A stretch of DNA of 64,000 bases, from the NCBI RefSeq assembly GCF_017220215.1, contig NZ_CP071129.1, forward strand, positions 2,418,001-2,482,000. The letters are read 5' to 3'. The position numbers were made by a program, and so were the translations under genes. Below are positions 1 through 10,680 of the stretch, one piece after another (the stretch's first letter is position 1; every line of letters begins with the position of its first letter). Below the pieces are notes generated by a model, which saw nothing but the letters and a program-made list of their open reading frames with translations, ran no database searches and was not told the DNA's origin. The stretch is from Caballeronia sp. M1242. GTDB lineage: Bacteria > Pseudomonadota > Gammaproteobacteria > Burkholderiales > Burkholderiaceae.

Positions 1-1020
1 GTGCGCGACCGGCTGATTGTCGGTGCCCGTGCGCAGGAGCGTCATCGGCGCTTGCTGCTGCTTCTTCGCCGCGCGGCCGAGGCCCGTTGCGACCACCGTC
101 ACGCGCAGGGCGTCGCCCATGGCGTCGTCGTACACCGCGCCGAAGATCACGGTTGCGTCGTCGGCGGCGTAGCTCTTGATGGTGTTCATCACTTCGCGCG
201 TTTCCGAGAGACGCAGCGAACGGCTCGACGTGATGTTGACCAGCACGCCCCGCGCACCCGACAGATCGACGCCTTCGAGCAGCGGACTCGCCACAGCTTG
301 TTCCGCAGCAAGACGCGCGCGATCGACGCCGGCGACGGTCGCCGTGCCCATCATCGCCTTGCCCTGCTCGCCCATCACCGTCTTCACGTCTTCGAAGTCG
401 ACGTTCACGAGACCGTCGACGTTGATGATTTCCGCAATGCCCGCGACAGCGTTGTTCAGCACGTCATCCGCGCACTGGAAGCACTTGTCCATCTCGGCGT
501 CGTCGCCCATCACCTCGAAGAGCTTGTCGTTCAGCACGACGATCAGCGAATCGACGTGATCCTCCAGTTGCTGCGAGCCGGCTTCCGCCACGCGCATGCG
601 GCGGCCGCCTTCAAATTCGAACGGCTTGCTCACGACGCCGACCGTCAGAATCCCCATTTCCTTCGCGATTTGCGCGACCACCGGTGCCGCGCCCGTGCCC
701 GTGCCGCCACCCATGCCCGCGGTGATGAACACCATGTGCGCGCCGCGCAGCGCATCGGCGATACGCTCGCGCGCATCTTCGGCAGCTTCCTTGCCCTTCT
801 CCGGCTTGGCGCCCGCGCCCAGACCGGTCATGCCCAACTGCAACACTTGCGGCGCGCGCGAACGCGCGAGCGCCTGTGCGTCGGTGTTCATCACGATGAA
901 GTCGACGCCCTGCACACCCCGGTTGATCATGTGCTGAACGGCATTGCCGCCCGCACCACCAACTCCGACCACCTTGATGATCGTTCCGTTGGTTTCCGTT
1001 TCCAGCATTTCGAAATCCAT
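1..1020 (-). CDS. ftsZ: Cell division GTPase FtsZ (C-terminus cut by window edge)
   Basis: Tubulin-like GTPase that polymerises into the cytokinetic Z-ring. The 340 codons present start MDFEMLETET and carry the nucleotide-binding glycine motif GGGTGTG at about residues 104-110, an upstream GVGGAGGNA loop and the NTDAQAL segment. The usual length in this group is close to 400 residues, so the C-terminal linker and the conserved tail that docks FtsA are probably what lies outside the window. It is the last visible gene of the dcw cluster, 143 bp after ftsA; that gap is unusually large for this cluster and contains a candidate promoter. The family call is secure; the true end is not visible. Confidence 0.98.
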   Translation of the reverse strand, partial: MDFEMLETETNGTIIKVVGVGGAGGNAVQHMINRGVQGVDFIVMNTDAQALARSRAPQVLQLGMTGLGAGAKPEKGKEAAEDARERIADALRGAHMVFITAGMGGGTGTGAAPVVAQIAKEMGILTVGVVSKPFEFEGGRRMRVAEAGSQQLEDHVDSLIVVLNDKLFEVMGDDAEMDKCFQCADDVLNNAVAGIAEIINVDGLVNVDFEDVKTVMGEQGKAMMGTATVAGVDRARLAAEQAVASPLLEGVDLSGARGVLVNITSSRSLRLSETREVMNTIKSYAADDATVIFGAVYDDAMGDALRVTVVATGLGRAAKKQQQAPMTLLRTGTDNQPVAH

Positions 1021-1091
1021 GTTGCCTCCGTCAAGAATGAAGATCGGCGTTATCCGGTGAGAGATCGGGCAACCCCTCGCCGCGCGCTAGC

Positions 1092-1114
1092 CGCCGGTAC
1101 CGGCGCGAATTATA
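1092..1114 (-). promoter_or_regulatory. Candidate ftsZ-proximal promoter with adjacent palindrome
   Basis: On the minus strand a perfect TATAAT (1109-1114) lies in the ftsA-ftsZ gap, about 90 bp before the ftsZ start. It sits in the only AT-rich stretch of the gap; no good -35 hexamer is found 16-18 bp upstream. Three bases downstream is a perfect 14-bp palindrome, CGCCGGTACCGGCG (1092-1105), where the transcription start would fall. Extra ftsZ promoters inside dcw clusters are well known in other bacteria; their operation here is inference. Confidence 0.45.
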
Positions 1115-1163
1115 TTCATTACTTAAATACGTTTGTTTCGTACTGCTCTGTTCCGTGCAAGCT

Positions 1164-2396
1164 TCAGAAGTTTCCGAGGAACCAGTCTTTCATTCGTGTG
1201 AGCACTTGCCCCATCGATCCGTTCTGCACCGCGACCTTGCGACCGCGCATGCGTTGCGAGCGTCCTTCGGCGAGCAGGCCCATGGCGGTCGAATAGCGCG
1301 GGTTGCGCACGACGTCCGCGAGACCGCCGGCGTACTCGGGCACGCCGATGCGCACCGGCTTCAGGAAGATGTCTTCGCCGAGCTCCACCATGCCGGGCAT
1401 CATCGCCGCGCCGCCGGTCAGCACGACGCCGCTCGACAGCAACTCTTCGTAGCCGGATTCGCGCACGACCTGCTGCACGAGCGAGAACAGCTCCTCGACG
1501 CGCGGCTCGACCACCGCCGCCAGCGCCTGACGCGACAGCGTGCGCGGACCGCGTTCGCCGAGACCCGGCACTTCGATCATCTCGTCGGGGTCCGCGAGCG
1601 CCTGCTTCGCGATGCCGTACGTCACCTTGATGTCTTCCGCGTCGGGCGTGGGCGTGCGCAGCGCCATCGCGACGTCGCTCGTGATCTGATCGCCGGCAAT
1701 CGGAATCACCGCCGTATGACGAATCGCGCCTTCGCTGAAGATGGCGATGTCCGTCGTCCCGCCGCCGATATCGACGAGCACGACGCCCAGTTCCTTCTCG
1801 TCCTCGGTCAGCACCGCCAGCGACGACGCGAGCGGCTGCAAGATGAGATCGTTCACTTCGAGCCCGCAGCGGCGCACGCACTTCACGATGTTCTGCGCCG
1901 CGCTCACCGCGCCCGTGACGATATGCACCTTCACTTCGAGGCGAATGCCGCTCATACCGATCGGCTCGCGCACGTCTTCCTGACCGTCGATGATGAATTC
2001 CTGCGTCAGGATGTGCAGCACCTGCTGATCGGTCGGAATGTTGATCGCCTTGGCCGTTTCGATCACGCGGGCGACGTCCGTCTGCGTGACTTCCTTGTCC
2101 TTGATCGCGACCATGCCGCTCGAATTGAAGCTGCGGATATGGCTGCCCGCGATGCCGGTGAAGACGTTCGTGATCTTGCAATCCGCCATCAGCTCGGCTT
2201 CTTCAAGCGCGCGCTGAATGGATTGCACCGTTGCCTCGATGTTGACCACGACGCCTTTCTTCAACCCCTTCGAGTCGCTCTGACCGAGTCCGATCACCTC
2301 GTAGTGGCCTTCGCCCTTCAATTCGGCGACGATCGCGACCACCTTCGACGTTCCGATGTCGAGGGAAACCAGCAGGTCTTTGTAGTCTTTGCTCAT
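1164..2396 (-). CDS. ftsA: Cell division protein FtsA
   Basis: Actin-like ATPase that tethers FtsZ filaments to the inner membrane and recruits late divisome proteins. The chosen start (MSKDYKDLLV) gives 410 residues, the normal size; the frame is open further upstream but that extension runs into ftsQ. Visible features are the N-terminal nucleotide-binding segment LDIGTSKVVAIV, the phosphate-2 motif VDIGGGTTDIAIF in the middle, and a C-terminal amphipathic membrane-targeting helix ending MKDWFLGNF. It lies 26 bp downstream of ftsQ and is probably cotranscribed with it. Confidence 0.97.
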   Translation of the reverse strand: MSKDYKDLLVSLDIGTSKVVAIVAELKGEGHYEVIGLGQSDSKGLKKGVVVNIEATVQSIQRALEEAELMADCKITNVFTGIAGSHIRSFNSSGMVAIKDKEVTQTDVARVIETAKAINIPTDQQVLHILTQEFIIDGQEDVREPIGMSGIRLEVKVHIVTGAVSAAQNIVKCVRRCGLEVNDLILQPLASSLAVLTEDEKELGVVLVDIGGGTTDIAIFSEGAIRHTAVIPIAGDQITSDVAMALRTPTPDAEDIKVTYGIAKQALADPDEMIEVPGLGERGPRTLSRQALAAVVEPRVEELFSLVQQVVRESGYEELLSSGVVLTGGAAMMPGMVELGEDIFLKPVRIGVPEYAGGLADVVRNPRYSTAMGLLAEGRSQRMRGRKVAVQNGSMGQVLTRMKDWFLGNF

Positions 2397-2422
2397 AGCG
2401 TGCTCATGCCTGTGATGTCTGC

Positions 2423-3175
2423 TTACTTCTTGGCCTTGTCGGTGTCGTTGATGAAGCGCATGCCGGCGGCGCGTATCGCGAAGCCGTTGGGATAACGCAA
2501 ATCCGCATATTCGATGTCCTTGCCCCACCGCCCCGTGACCGCTGCCCACGACGCGACGAAGCGCTTGCAACGGTCATCCAGCGTGTCCTGATTGCGCTCG
2601 CGGCCCAGTTCGATCTGCGTGCCGTTCGAAAGCTTCACGGTCCACGCGAAGCGCGGCGACAGCGTGACTTCCTCCGGCTGCGCGTCGAGCGGCGCGAACC
2701 ACTTCTGAAAGTCGTGATACCGCGCGACCACTTCCTTCGCCGTGCCTTCCGGACCGTCGAACGCGGGCAGGTCGTCGTCCAGTTCGCCCTGGTTCGCGGT
2801 GAAAAGCTCGCCATCCACGCTGACCAGCTGATCGTTGCCCCACGTGCCGAGCGGCTTGTATTCCTCCAGCGTCACGGCGATCGCGTTCGGCCACACGCGA
2901 CGCACGCTCGCGCGGCGCACCCACGGCATCTGCTCGAACGCGGTGCGCGCGGCGTCGAGATCGACGGTGAAGAAGTTGCCCTTCAGATGCCCCACGACGC
3001 TCGCGCGCACGGTCGGGGAATTGATGTGCGTCGTATCGCCGTCGATCTGAATCTCGCGCAGACGAAACTCGGGACGCTGGATCGCGTAGACGCCCGCCGC
3101 GCACAGCAGCATCAACACGAGCATGGCGTTGAGCGCGCTGGCGGCGAGATTCATCTGGCGAACGTTGTTCCACAT
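2423..3175 (-). CDS. ftsQ: Cell division protein FtsQ
   Basis: Bitopic divisome protein that links early and late division proteins through FtsB/FtsL. The 250-residue product has a short cytoplasmic N-terminus, one hydrophobic segment at about residues 9-31, then a POTRA domain starting with FRLREIQIDGD at about residues 36-46 and running to about residue 105, followed by the FtsQ beta-domain. It starts 12 bp after the ddl stop, within the cluster order ddl-ftsQ-ftsA-ftsZ. Length and topology fit the family, whose primary sequence is otherwise poorly conserved. Confidence 0.95.
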   Translation of the reverse strand: MWNNVRQMNLAASALNAMLVLMLLCAAGVYAIQRPEFRLREIQIDGDTTHINSPTVRASVVGHLKGNFFTVDLDAARTAFEQMPWVRRASVRRVWPNAIAVTLEEYKPLGTWGNDQLVSVDGELFTANQGELDDDLPAFDGPEGTAKEVVARYHDFQKWFAPLDAQPEEVTLSPRFAWTVKLSNGTQIELGRERNQDTLDDRCKRFVASWAAVTGRWGKDIEYADLRYPNGFAIRAAGMRFINDTDKAKK

Positions 3176-3187
3176 GGTTGCGCTTCG

Positions 3188-4141
3188 TCAGTTCTTGAGG
3201 GTGAGAGACAGCACCTTCACAACCAGATCCTTGTAGCTGATGCCGACCGCGCGCGCCGCTTTCGGCGGCAGCGAGTGATCCGTCATGCCCGGCGCGGTGT
3301 TCACTTCGAGGAAGTACGGATTGCCGTCGGCGTCCAGCATGAAATCGGCGCGGCCCCAGTCCGTGCAGCCGAGCATGTCGAACGCGCGCTGCGTCAGTTG
3401 CTTCATGCGCGCTTCTTCGGCCTCCGTCAGACCGCAGGGAATCAGATACTTCGTGTCGTCGGCGACGTACTTCGCGTGATAGTCGTAGAACTCGCCCGCC
3501 GGCACGATCTTGATGACCGGCAAATCGAGATCGCCGGCGATGCAGCACGTGTACTCGCCGCCGCCTTCGATGCTCTGCTCGACGATCACGATCTTGTCGA
3601 ACTTCGCGGCCTCTTCCAGCGCCGGCACGAGCCGTTGCGCGCTCTTTACCTTGATGACCGCGACGCTCGATCCTTCGCTCGCCGGCTTCACGAAGAGCGG
3701 CAGCCCCAGCTTCGCGATGATTTCCTGCGCGCGCTCCGCATAGTCGTCGCCGCGATAGACGGTTTCGAACGGCGGCGTCGGAATGCCGGTCTGCTGCCAC
3801 ACGAGCTTGGTGCGCAGCTTGTCCATGCCGAGCGCCGAGCCGAGCACGCCGCTGCCCGTATAGCGAATGCCGTAGAAATCCAGCGCGCCTTGCAACTGGC
3901 CGTTCTCGCCATAGCCGCCGTGCAGCGCGATGAACGCGCGCTCGAAACCTTCCGCCTTTAGATCCGACAACGGGCGTTCGGCGGGATCGAACGGATGCGC
4001 GTCGACGCCCGCCTCTCGCAGCCCTTCCAGCACGAGGCGGCCCGAGTTGAGCGAGACTTCGCGCTCGGCGGAATTCCCGCCGAGAAGCACCGCCACTTTG
4101 CCGAAGACCTTCGGATCGATGTTGTTCACTGTGTTACTCAT
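3188..4141 (-). CDS. ddl: D-alanine--D-alanine ligase
   Basis: Makes D-Ala-D-Ala for the MurF step of peptidoglycan precursor synthesis in the cytoplasm, using ATP. The ATP-grasp fold is evident: N-terminal [15 protein letters not shown], the central KPASEGSS loop and the C-terminal metal-binding [12 protein letters not shown]. The start [11 protein letters not shown] (317 residues) is preferred over an in-frame start 54 bases upstream, because the longer form would overlap the end of murC and add a low-complexity tail. This is the DdlB paralogue that normally sits between murC and ftsQ. Confidence 0.95.
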   Translation of the reverse strand: MSNTVNNIDPKVFGKVAVLLGGNSAEREVSLNSGRLVLEGLREAGVDAHPFDPAERPLSDLKAEGFERAFIALHGGYGENGQLQGALDFYGIRYTGSGVLGSALGMDKLRTKLVWQQTGIPTPPFETVYRGDDYAERAQEIIAKLGLPLFVKPASEGSSVAVIKVKSAQRLVPALEEAAKFDKIVIVEQSIEGGGEYTCCIAGDLDLPVIKIVPAGEFYDYHAKYVADDTKYLIPCGLTEAEEARMKQLTQRAFDMLGCTDWGRADFMLDADGNPYFLEVNTAPGMTDHSLPPKAARAVGISYKDLVVKVLSLTLKN

Positions 4142-4161
4142 GACGTCGTTTGTTGCTGTCT

Positions 4162-5556
4162 TCACTGCGGCTGGCTCTGCGCGAGCCGCCCGCATACACC
4201 GCCGATGGAACCCGCGCCCATCGTGATCACCACGTCGCCGTTGCGCGCGAGCGTCGTCACGGCGTCCGGCACTTCATCCACCGTTTCGACGAACACCGGC
4301 TCCACCTTGCCCGCCACGCGGATCGCGCGTGCGAGCGCGCGGCCGTCGGCGGCGACGATCGGCGCTTCGCCTGCGGCATAAACATCGGTGAGAACGAGTG
4401 CGTCCACGGTGGAGAGCACCTTCACGAAATCTTCGAAACAGTCGCGCGTGCGCGTATAGCGATGCGGCTGGAACGCCAGCACGAGACGCCGGTCCGGGAA
4501 CGCGCCGCGCGCCGCCGCGATGGTCGCGGCCATTTCCACCGGGTGATGCCCGTAGTCGTCGATCAGCGTGTACGCGCCTTCGTTGTCGTTCGTCTTCACG
4601 TCGCCGTAACGCTGGAAGCGCCGGCCGACACCGTTGAATTCGGCGAGCGCCCTCTGGATATCGGCATCCGCCACTTCGAGTTCAGTCGCAATCGCAATGG
4701 CGGCGAGCGCGTTCTGCACGTTATGCAGGCCCGGCAGATTCAACACGATGTCGAGCGGCGGCGCATCTTCGCGCAGCGTCGTGAAGTGCATGCGGCCGTC
4801 GCGCGCCTCGACGTTGACCGCGCGCACCTGCGCTTCCGCGCCGATGCCATAGCGGATGATCGGCTTCGACACGAACGGCAGGATCTCGCGCACGTTCGGG
4901 TCGTCGACGCACAGCACCGCGATGCCGTAGAACGGCAGCCGGTGCGTGAATTCGATGAACGCCTGCTTGAGCCGCGCGAAGTCGTGGCCGTAGGTGTCCA
5001 TGTGATCGGCGTCGATGTTCGTGATGACTTCGATCACCGGGAAGAGATTGAGGAACGACGCGTCCGATTCATCGGCTTCGGCGACAATGAAATCGCCCGT
5101 GCCGAGCCGCGCGTTCGCGCCCGCGCTGATCAGACGCCCGCCGATCACGAACGTCGGATCGAGCCCGCCCGCGGCCAACACGCTTGCGACGAGCGATGTC
5201 GTCGTGGTCTTGCCGTGCGTGCCGGCAATGGCGATGCCCTGCTTCAGCCGCATGAGTTCGGCGAGCATGACGGCGCGCGGCACGATCGGCACGCGCCGAT
5301 GGCGCGCCGCCAGCACTTCGGGATTGTCGGGACGCACGGCCGTCGATACGACGACCGCGTTCGCGCCTTCGATGTTCTGCTCGTTGTGTCCGATCTCGAC
5401 GCGCGCGCCGAGCGCCTTCAGCCGCTCGGTGACGGCGTTCTTCGAAAGGTCCGAGCCGCTGACCTGGTAGCCGAGGTTCAGCAGCACTTCCGCGATGCCG
5501 CTCATCCCTGCTCCGCCGATGCCGACGAAGTGAATGTGCTTGACGATGTGTTTCAT
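4162..5556 (-). CDS. murC: UDP-N-acetylmuramate--L-alanine ligase MurC
   Basis: Adds L-alanine to UDP-MurNAc, the first peptide-forming step of the cytoplasmic peptidoglycan pathway. The 464-residue product has the N-terminal nucleotide-binding loop [12 protein letters not shown] (residues 9-20) and the Mur-ligase P-loop GTHGKTTT (residues 112-119). The central domain ends with the conserved DDYGHHP motif. It starts three bases after the murG stop, so the two are translated as a tight pair, and ddl follows 20 bp downstream. Confidence 0.98.
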   Translation of the reverse strand: MKHIVKHIHFVGIGGAGMSGIAEVLLNLGYQVSGSDLSKNAVTERLKALGARVEIGHNEQNIEGANAVVVSTAVRPDNPEVLAARHRRVPIVPRAVMLAELMRLKQGIAIAGTHGKTTTTSLVASVLAAGGLDPTFVIGGRLISAGANARLGTGDFIVAEADESDASFLNLFPVIEVITNIDADHMDTYGHDFARLKQAFIEFTHRLPFYGIAVLCVDDPNVREILPFVSKPIIRYGIGAEAQVRAVNVEARDGRMHFTTLREDAPPLDIVLNLPGLHNVQNALAAIAIATELEVADADIQRALAEFNGVGRRFQRYGDVKTNDNEGAYTLIDDYGHHPVEMAATIAAARGAFPDRRLVLAFQPHRYTRTRDCFEDFVKVLSTVDALVLTDVYAAGEAPIVAADGRALARAIRVAGKVEPVFVETVDEVPDAVTTLARNGDVVITMGAGSIGGVCGRLAQSQPQ

Positions 5557-5559
5557 GAC

Positions 5560-6675
5560 TTAATGTGCCTCCCGAGCTTGGCCCGTAAGACGCGCGCCGG
5601 CGACGTCGGCGCAGACGGTCGCGACCCGTTCGGTCGCGTCCGGTTTCGCCAGGGCGCGTGAGCGCGCGGCCATCTCCGCCAGCGTGTCGCGCGTCTGCGC
5701 ACGCAACCAGCCGGCGAGCTTTTCCGCCGACAAGTCGCGTTGTTGTATCAATTCCGCTGCGCCGTTCTTCGCGAGGAACGCGCCGTTGGTCGTCTGGTGA
5801 TCGTCGACGGCGAACGGGAACGGCACGAAGAGCGCCGCCACGCCGACCGCCGCGATTTCGGACACCGTCATCGCACCCGAGCGGCAAATCACGAGATCGG
5901 CGGATGCGTACGCGCTCGCCATGTCCTCGATGAACGGCACGAGCTGCAAGTCTTCGCCGCGCGAAAGACCGGCCGCCGCGTAGTTCGCCTGCAATGCTTC
6001 GATGTGCTTCGCGCCGGCCTGATGCACGATGCGCGGACGTTCATCCGGCGACAGCAGCGCGAGCGCCTTCGGCACCGTTTCGTTCAGCGCGGCCGCGCCC
6101 AGACTGCCGCCGACGACAAGCACGTTCAGCTTGCCCGTGCGCGACGCGTAGCGTTCTTTGGGCGGCAATGTCGACGTAAGTTCCGCGCGAATGGGATTGC
6201 CGGTCCATTCGGCATTCGGCAGAGCATTGGGAAACGCGACAAGCACGCGCTTTGCGAGATGCGCGAGCACCTTGTTCGCGAGACCCGCGATGGAGTTCTG
6301 TTCGTGCAGCACGAGCGGGCAGCCCGCGAGCTTCGTCATGATGCCCGCCGGAAACGTGATGTAGCCGCCCATGCCGAGAACCACGTCCGGCTTCACCTGA
6401 CGCAGCACGCGCAGGCTTTGCGAGCACGCGCGCATGAGATTCACCGGCAGCATCAGCTTCGTCTTGATGCCCTTGCCGCGCACGCCGCCGAAGCGCACGC
6501 ATTCCATCGGGATGCCGTGCTTGGGTACGAGCGTCGCTTCCATGCCGCTCGCGTTGCCGAGCCAGACGACGCGCCAGCCGCGCGCCTGCATCCAGTGCGC
6601 GACCGCGAGCCCCGGAAACACGTGGCCGCCGGTGCCGCCCGCCATGACCATCAGCGTGGGGCGTTGCGCGCTCAT
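5560..6675 (-). CDS. murG: UDP-GlcNAc--undecaprenyl-PP-MurNAc-pentapeptide transferase MurG
   Basis: Peripheral inner-membrane GT-B glycosyltransferase that converts lipid I to lipid II. The N-terminal glycine-rich loop [16 protein letters not shown] occupies about residues 11-26. Near residues 260-270 the acceptor/donor region reads [15 protein letters not shown], typical of MurG. At 371 residues it is full length. Its start codon overlaps the ftsW stop (ATGA), implying translational coupling of the lipid II maker to the SEDS polymerase. Confidence 0.98.
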   Translation of the reverse strand: MSAQRPTLMVMAGGTGGHVFPGLAVAHWMQARGWRVVWLGNASGMEATLVPKHGIPMECVRFGGVRGKGIKTKLMLPVNLMRACSQSLRVLRQVKPDVVLGMGGYITFPAGIMTKLAGCPLVLHEQNSIAGLANKVLAHLAKRVLVAFPNALPNAEWTGNPIRAELTSTLPPKERYASRTGKLNVLVVGGSLGAAALNETVPKALALLSPDERPRIVHQAGAKHIEALQANYAAAGLSRGEDLQLVPFIEDMASAYASADLVICRSGAMTVSEIAAVGVAALFVPFPFAVDDHQTTNGAFLAKNGAAELIQQRDLSAEKLAGWLRAQTRDTLAEMAARSRALAKPDATERVATVCADVAGARLTGQAREAH

Positions 6676-7934
6676 ACTTTGCCTCCGCGCATGAGCACGC
6701 GATTCTCATAATCGACGCGCAGCAGCACCGCCAGCGCGACGCAGTTCAGCAAGATGCCCGAGCCGCCGTAGCTGACGAGCGGCAGCGTGAGGCCCTTGGT
6801 CGGCAGAAGACCGAGGTTGACGCCCATGTTGATGAACGTCTGCGCGCCGAACCAAATGCCGACGCCCTTCGCCATCAGACCGGCGAACGTGCGATCGAGC
6901 GCGAGCGCCTGACGTCCGATCTCGAACGCGCGGCGCACGATCCAGTAGAACAGCAGAATCACGCAGATGACGCCGACGAAACCGAGTTCCTCGCCGATCA
7001 CCGCGAGAATGAAGTCGGTATGCGCTTCCGGCAGATAGTTGAGCTTCTCGACGCTTCCGCCGAGACCGACGCCGAACCACTCGCCGCGCCCGAACGCGAT
7101 CAGCGAGTGCGTCAGCTGATACGCCTTGCCCTGCGCGTAGCGGTCGTCCCACGGATCGAGATAAGCGAAGATCCGCTCGCGACGCCACGGCGAGAGCCAC
7201 ACGAGCATCGTGAACGTGCCGACCGCCGTGAGCACCAGACCGCCGAAGAGCTTGCCATTCACGCCGCCGAGGAACAGCACGCCCATTGCAATGGCGGCGA
7301 TCACCATGAACGCGCCCATGTCCGGTTCGAGCAGCAAGAGCGCGCCGACCGCGCCGACCGCTACGGCCATCGGCAAGAAGCCCTTGCCGAAGCTGTGCAT
7401 GAACTCTTGCTTGCGCACCGTGTAATTCGCGGCGTAGATCGTGACCGCGAGCTTCATGATTTCGGACGGCTGCATGTTCGTGATGCCGAGCGGAATCCAG
7501 CGGCGCGCGCCGTTCACGCCCTTGCCGATATGCGGAATCAGCACGATGACGAGCATCACGAGCGCGACCAGAAAGAGCTTCGGCGCGAGCTTGTCCCAGG
7601 TCTTCACCGGAATCTTGAACGCGATGACCGCGCCGACGAGCGCGGTCGCGACGGAAACGAGGTGCCGCACGAGGAAGTGATAGTCGCGGTACTGCGCGTA
7701 CTTCGGCGAATCCGGCATGGCGATGGACGCCGAATACACCATCACGATGCCGAGCCCGAGCAACGCGATCGTCACCCACAAGAGCGAATGGTCGTAGTCG
7801 AGCATGCGCGAGCGCGCGGGACGCACGCCGTTGACGGCGCTCGAAATGCCGCCCGAGCGCCCGGCGAGCGAATCGTTCGGAACCGCGTTCCGCTGCCCGG
7901 TGATTTTCGATCCGAAGCGGTCCGACCAGCTCAT
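6672..7934 (-). CDS. ftsW: SEDS peptidoglycan polymerase FtsW
   Basis: Integral membrane glycosyltransferase that polymerises lipid II at the septum together with FtsI. The start [10 protein letters not shown] overlaps the murD stop (ATGA) and gives 420 residues; the open frame continues upstream, but that extension lies inside murD. A long, basic N-terminal cytoplasmic tail precedes about ten hydrophobic segments. The SEDS signature near the C-terminus reads [16 protein letters not shown]. Pairing with ftsI in the same operon is standard. Confidence 0.97.
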   Translation of the reverse strand: MSWSDRFGSKITGQRNAVPNDSLAGRSGGISSAVNGVRPARSRMLDYDHSLLWVTIALLGLGIVMVYSASIAMPDSPKYAQYRDYHFLVRHLVSVATALVGAVIAFKIPVKTWDKLAPKLFLVALVMLVIVLIPHIGKGVNGARRWIPLGITNMQPSEIMKLAVTIYAANYTVRKQEFMHSFGKGFLPMAVAVGAVGALLLLEPDMGAFMVIAAIAMGVLFLGGVNGKLFGGLVLTAVGTFTMLVWLSPWRRERIFAYLDPWDDRYAQGKAYQLTHSLIAFGRGEWFGVGLGGSVEKLNYLPEAHTDFILAVIGEELGFVGVICVILLFYWIVRRAFEIGRQALALDRTFAGLMAKGVGIWFGAQTFINMGVNLGLLPTKGLTLPLVSYGGSGILLNCVALAVLLRVDYENRVLMRGGKV

Positions 7935-9442
7935 AGCATCACTCCCCGCGCGGCGGCGATATCTTCGACCGCGCTGCGAAACACGTCGGCGCGGTGTGCG
8001 TAGTTCTTGAACATGTCGAGGCTCGCGCACGCGGGCGAAAGCAACACGGCGTCGCCCGGCTCGGCGATGCGCGATGCCGCCTCGGTCGCGGCTTCGAGCG
8101 TGGCGTGATCTTCGAGCGCGACGCCCGTCGATGCGAGCGTCTCGCGAATGCGCGGCGCGTCGCGGCCGACCAGCATCACCGCACGCGCCCAGCGCGCAAC
8201 CGGCGCTTCCAGCGGCGAGAAGTCCTGACCTTTGCCGTCGCCGCCTGCAATCAGCACGACGCGTTGCGCGAGGCCATCCAGCGCGGCGACCGTCGCGCCG
8301 ACGTTCGTGCCCTTGCTGTCGTCCACATAATCGACGCCGTCGATCTGCGCGATCACCTCCACGCGATGCGGTTCGCCGCGATACTCGCGCAAGCCGTGCA
8401 AGAGAGCGGCGAGCGGCAGGTCGATGGCGCGGGCGAGCGCGAGCGCGGCGAGCGCATTGGCCGCGTTGTGCAGGCCGCGAATGCGCAGCGCGTCGGCGGG
8501 CATCAGCCGCTTGGCAACGACGTTCGGCGCGGCGACATCCTGCTTGCGGCGGCGCGATGGCGCGGGTTCGTCGGCAGCGTCGCGGTCGATACCTTGCGCG
8601 AGCCACGCAATGCCGTTGTCGCGCAACAAGCCGTAGTCGCCGACCTTCGACGGCTCATCCAGCCCGAACGTCACGATGCGGTCCTGCGCGATGTTTGCGG
8701 CGAGCGCCATCGTGCGGGCGTCGTCGCGATTCAGCACGCGCACCGTGCGCGGCCCGAAGATGCGGCCCTTCGCGGCGGCGTAGGCGTCCAGGCCGCCGTG
8801 CCAGTCGAGATGATCCTGCGTGATGTTCAGCACGGCAGCCGCATCCGGCGCGAAGCTGTGCGATGTTTCGAGCTGGAAGCTGGAGAGTTCGAGCACCCAG
8901 ACGTCCGGCAGCGCGGTTTGATCGATGGCTTCGGCGAGCTTGTCGAGCATCGCCGGGCTGATGTTGCCCGCGACCGCCACGCGCTTGCCCGCGCGTTCGC
9001 ACAGAAGACCGGTGAGCGCCGTGGTCGTGGTCTTGCCGTTGGTGCCGGTGATCGCGAGCACCTTCGGCTCGTAGCCGTTCACGGCTAGACCGGCGAGCGC
9101 CTGCGCGAACAGTTCGAGTTCGCCCCACACCGGAATGCCGCGCTCCTTCGCCGCCGCGATGAGCGGCGCGAGGTCCGGCGCGAGCGGCGAAAGACCGGGG
9201 CTGATGGCAAGCAGTTCGATGCCGCCGTCGAGCAGTCCGGTCGTGAACGCGCCGCCGACGAACTCCGCGTCGATGTTGTGGATTACCAGTTCCGACAGAT
9301 TCGGCGGGTTCTCGCGCGTATCGGCGATCCGCAGCCGGCACCCGTGCCTGGCGCACCAGCGCGCCATCGCGAGGCCGGATTCACCGAGCCCCAGCACGAG
9401 CACCATCGGACTTTGCCGACCGGAAAACTTCTCGCCAAACAT
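7931..9442 (-). CDS. murD: UDP-N-acetylmuramoyl-L-alanine--D-glutamate ligase MurD
   Basis: Adds D-glutamate to UDP-MurNAc-L-Ala. The 503-residue product starts with a Rossmann-like [16 protein letters not shown] (about residues 14-29) and has the Mur-ligase P-loop TGTNGKTTT (about residues 132-140) and the downstream YVDDSKGTN motif. It is slightly longer than many MurD proteins because of an insertion around residues 310-330 rich in Arg, Lys and Pro (APSRRRKQD), a modest oddity. It lies 45 bp downstream of mraY and overlaps ftsW by four bases. Confidence 0.97.
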   Translation of the reverse strand: MFGEKFSGRQSPMVLVLGLGESGLAMARWCARHGCRLRIADTRENPPNLSELVIHNIDAEFVGGAFTTGLLDGGIELLAISPGLSPLAPDLAPLIAAAKERGIPVWGELELFAQALAGLAVNGYEPKVLAITGTNGKTTTTALTGLLCERAGKRVAVAGNISPAMLDKLAEAIDQTALPDVWVLELSSFQLETSHSFAPDAAAVLNITQDHLDWHGGLDAYAAAKGRIFGPRTVRVLNRDDARTMALAANIAQDRIVTFGLDEPSKVGDYGLLRDNGIAWLAQGIDRDAADEPAPSRRRKQDVAAPNVVAKRLMPADALRIRGLHNAANALAALALARAIDLPLAALLHGLREYRGEPHRVEVIAQIDGVDYVDDSKGTNVGATVAALDGLAQRVVLIAGGDGKGQDFSPLEAPVARWARAVMLVGRDAPRIRETLASTGVALEDHATLEAATEAASRIAEPGDAVLLSPACASLDMFKNYAHRADVFRSAVEDIAAARGVML

Positions 9443-9487
9443 CGCTTTACCCTTTCCTGAAACCGAAGAAACCGCAGACGTGCACGA

Positions 9488-10657
9488 TCAACGCAGCTTG
9501 AGCGTCGACAAGCCGAAGAGACACAACATCAACGTGATGATCCAGAAGCGCACCACCACTTGCGTTTCCGTCCAGCCGGACAGTTCGTAGTGGTGATGGA
9601 GCGGCGCCATCTTGAAGAAGCGCCGGCCTTCGCCGTAACGGCGCTTCGTGAACTTGAACCAGAAGACTTGCAGCATGACGGAGAGCGTTTCCGCCACGAA
9701 AATGCCGCCCATGATGAACAGCACGATTTCCTGACGAACGATTACCGCGATGGTGCCGAGCGCGCCGCCGAGCGCGAGCGCGCCGACATCGCCCATGAAG
9801 ACTTGCGCGGGGTGCGTGTTGTACCAAAGGAACGCGAGGCCCGCGCCGCCCATGGCTGAGCAGAAGATCAGCAGTTCGCCCGCGCCGGGAATGTGCGGAA
9901 AGAGCAGGTACTTCGAATAGACCGAGCTGCCCATCACGTACGCGAACGCGCCGAGCGACGCGCCCACCAGCACGACGGGCATGATGACGAGACCGTCGAG
10001 GCCGTCGGTGAGGTTCACCGCATTGCTCGATCCGACGATCACGAAGTACGTCATCGCGATGAAGCCCCACACGCCGAGCGGATACGTGATCGACTTGAGG
10101 AACGGCAGCATGAGGTCGGCGCGCGCGGGCAGGCCCATCGAGAGGCCGCTGCGCACCCACGCCATGAAGAGATCGAAGACGCGCGTGTTGCTCGCCTCGG
10201 ATACGCTGAACGCCAGATACACGGCCGCGAACAGGCCGATGACCGACTGCCACAAATACTTCTCGCGCGACGACATGCCGCGCGGGTCCTTGTGCACGAC
10301 CTTGCGATAGTCGTCCACCCAGCCGATCACGCCATAGCCGAACGTGACGAGCATCACGATCCACACGAAGCGGTTCGTGAGATCGGCCCAGAGAAGCGTC
10401 GAAACCGCGATGCCCATGAGGATCAGCACACCGCCCATCGTCGGCGTGCCCGACTTGACGAGGTGCGTTTGCGGGCCGTCCTTGCGCACCGCCTGACCGA
10501 CTTTCATCGCGGTCAGCTTGCGGATGACCCACGGGCCGCAGACGAGACCGATCAAAAGCGCCGTCGCGGTGGCGCCCACCGCGCGGAACGTAATGTAGGT
10601 GAACACGCGCATGAAGCTGGCGTCATTCTGAAGCCATTGCGCGAGTGCGAGTAGCAT
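9488..10657 (-). CDS. mraY: Phospho-MurNAc-pentapeptide transferase MraY
   Basis: Inner-membrane enzyme that transfers phospho-MurNAc-pentapeptide to undecaprenyl phosphate, making lipid I. The 389-residue product has about ten hydrophobic segments. The catalytic Asp-rich loop reads WVDDYRK near residues 115-121, followed later by NLTDGLDGL and the HHHYE motif of the cytoplasmic loop. It is preceded by murF (23-bp gap) and followed by murD, the normal dcw order. Confidence 0.98.
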   Translation of the reverse strand: MLLALAQWLQNDASFMRVFTYITFRAVGATATALLIGLVCGPWVIRKLTAMKVGQAVRKDGPQTHLVKSGTPTMGGVLILMGIAVSTLLWADLTNRFVWIVMLVTFGYGVIGWVDDYRKVVHKDPRGMSSREKYLWQSVIGLFAAVYLAFSVSEASNTRVFDLFMAWVRSGLSMGLPARADLMLPFLKSITYPLGVWGFIAMTYFVIVGSSNAVNLTDGLDGLVIMPVVLVGASLGAFAYVMGSSVYSKYLLFPHIPGAGELLIFCSAMGGAGLAFLWYNTHPAQVFMGDVGALALGGALGTIAVIVRQEIVLFIMGGIFVAETLSVMLQVFWFKFTKRRYGEGRRFFKMAPLHHHYELSGWTETQVVVRFWIITLMLCLFGLSTLKLR

Positions 10658-10680
10658 GCTGGTCCTTCTCTTTCTGTGAG

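Noticed and set aside
1..1296. Open frame antisense to ftsZ
   Set aside because: Shadow of ftsZ; no family features.
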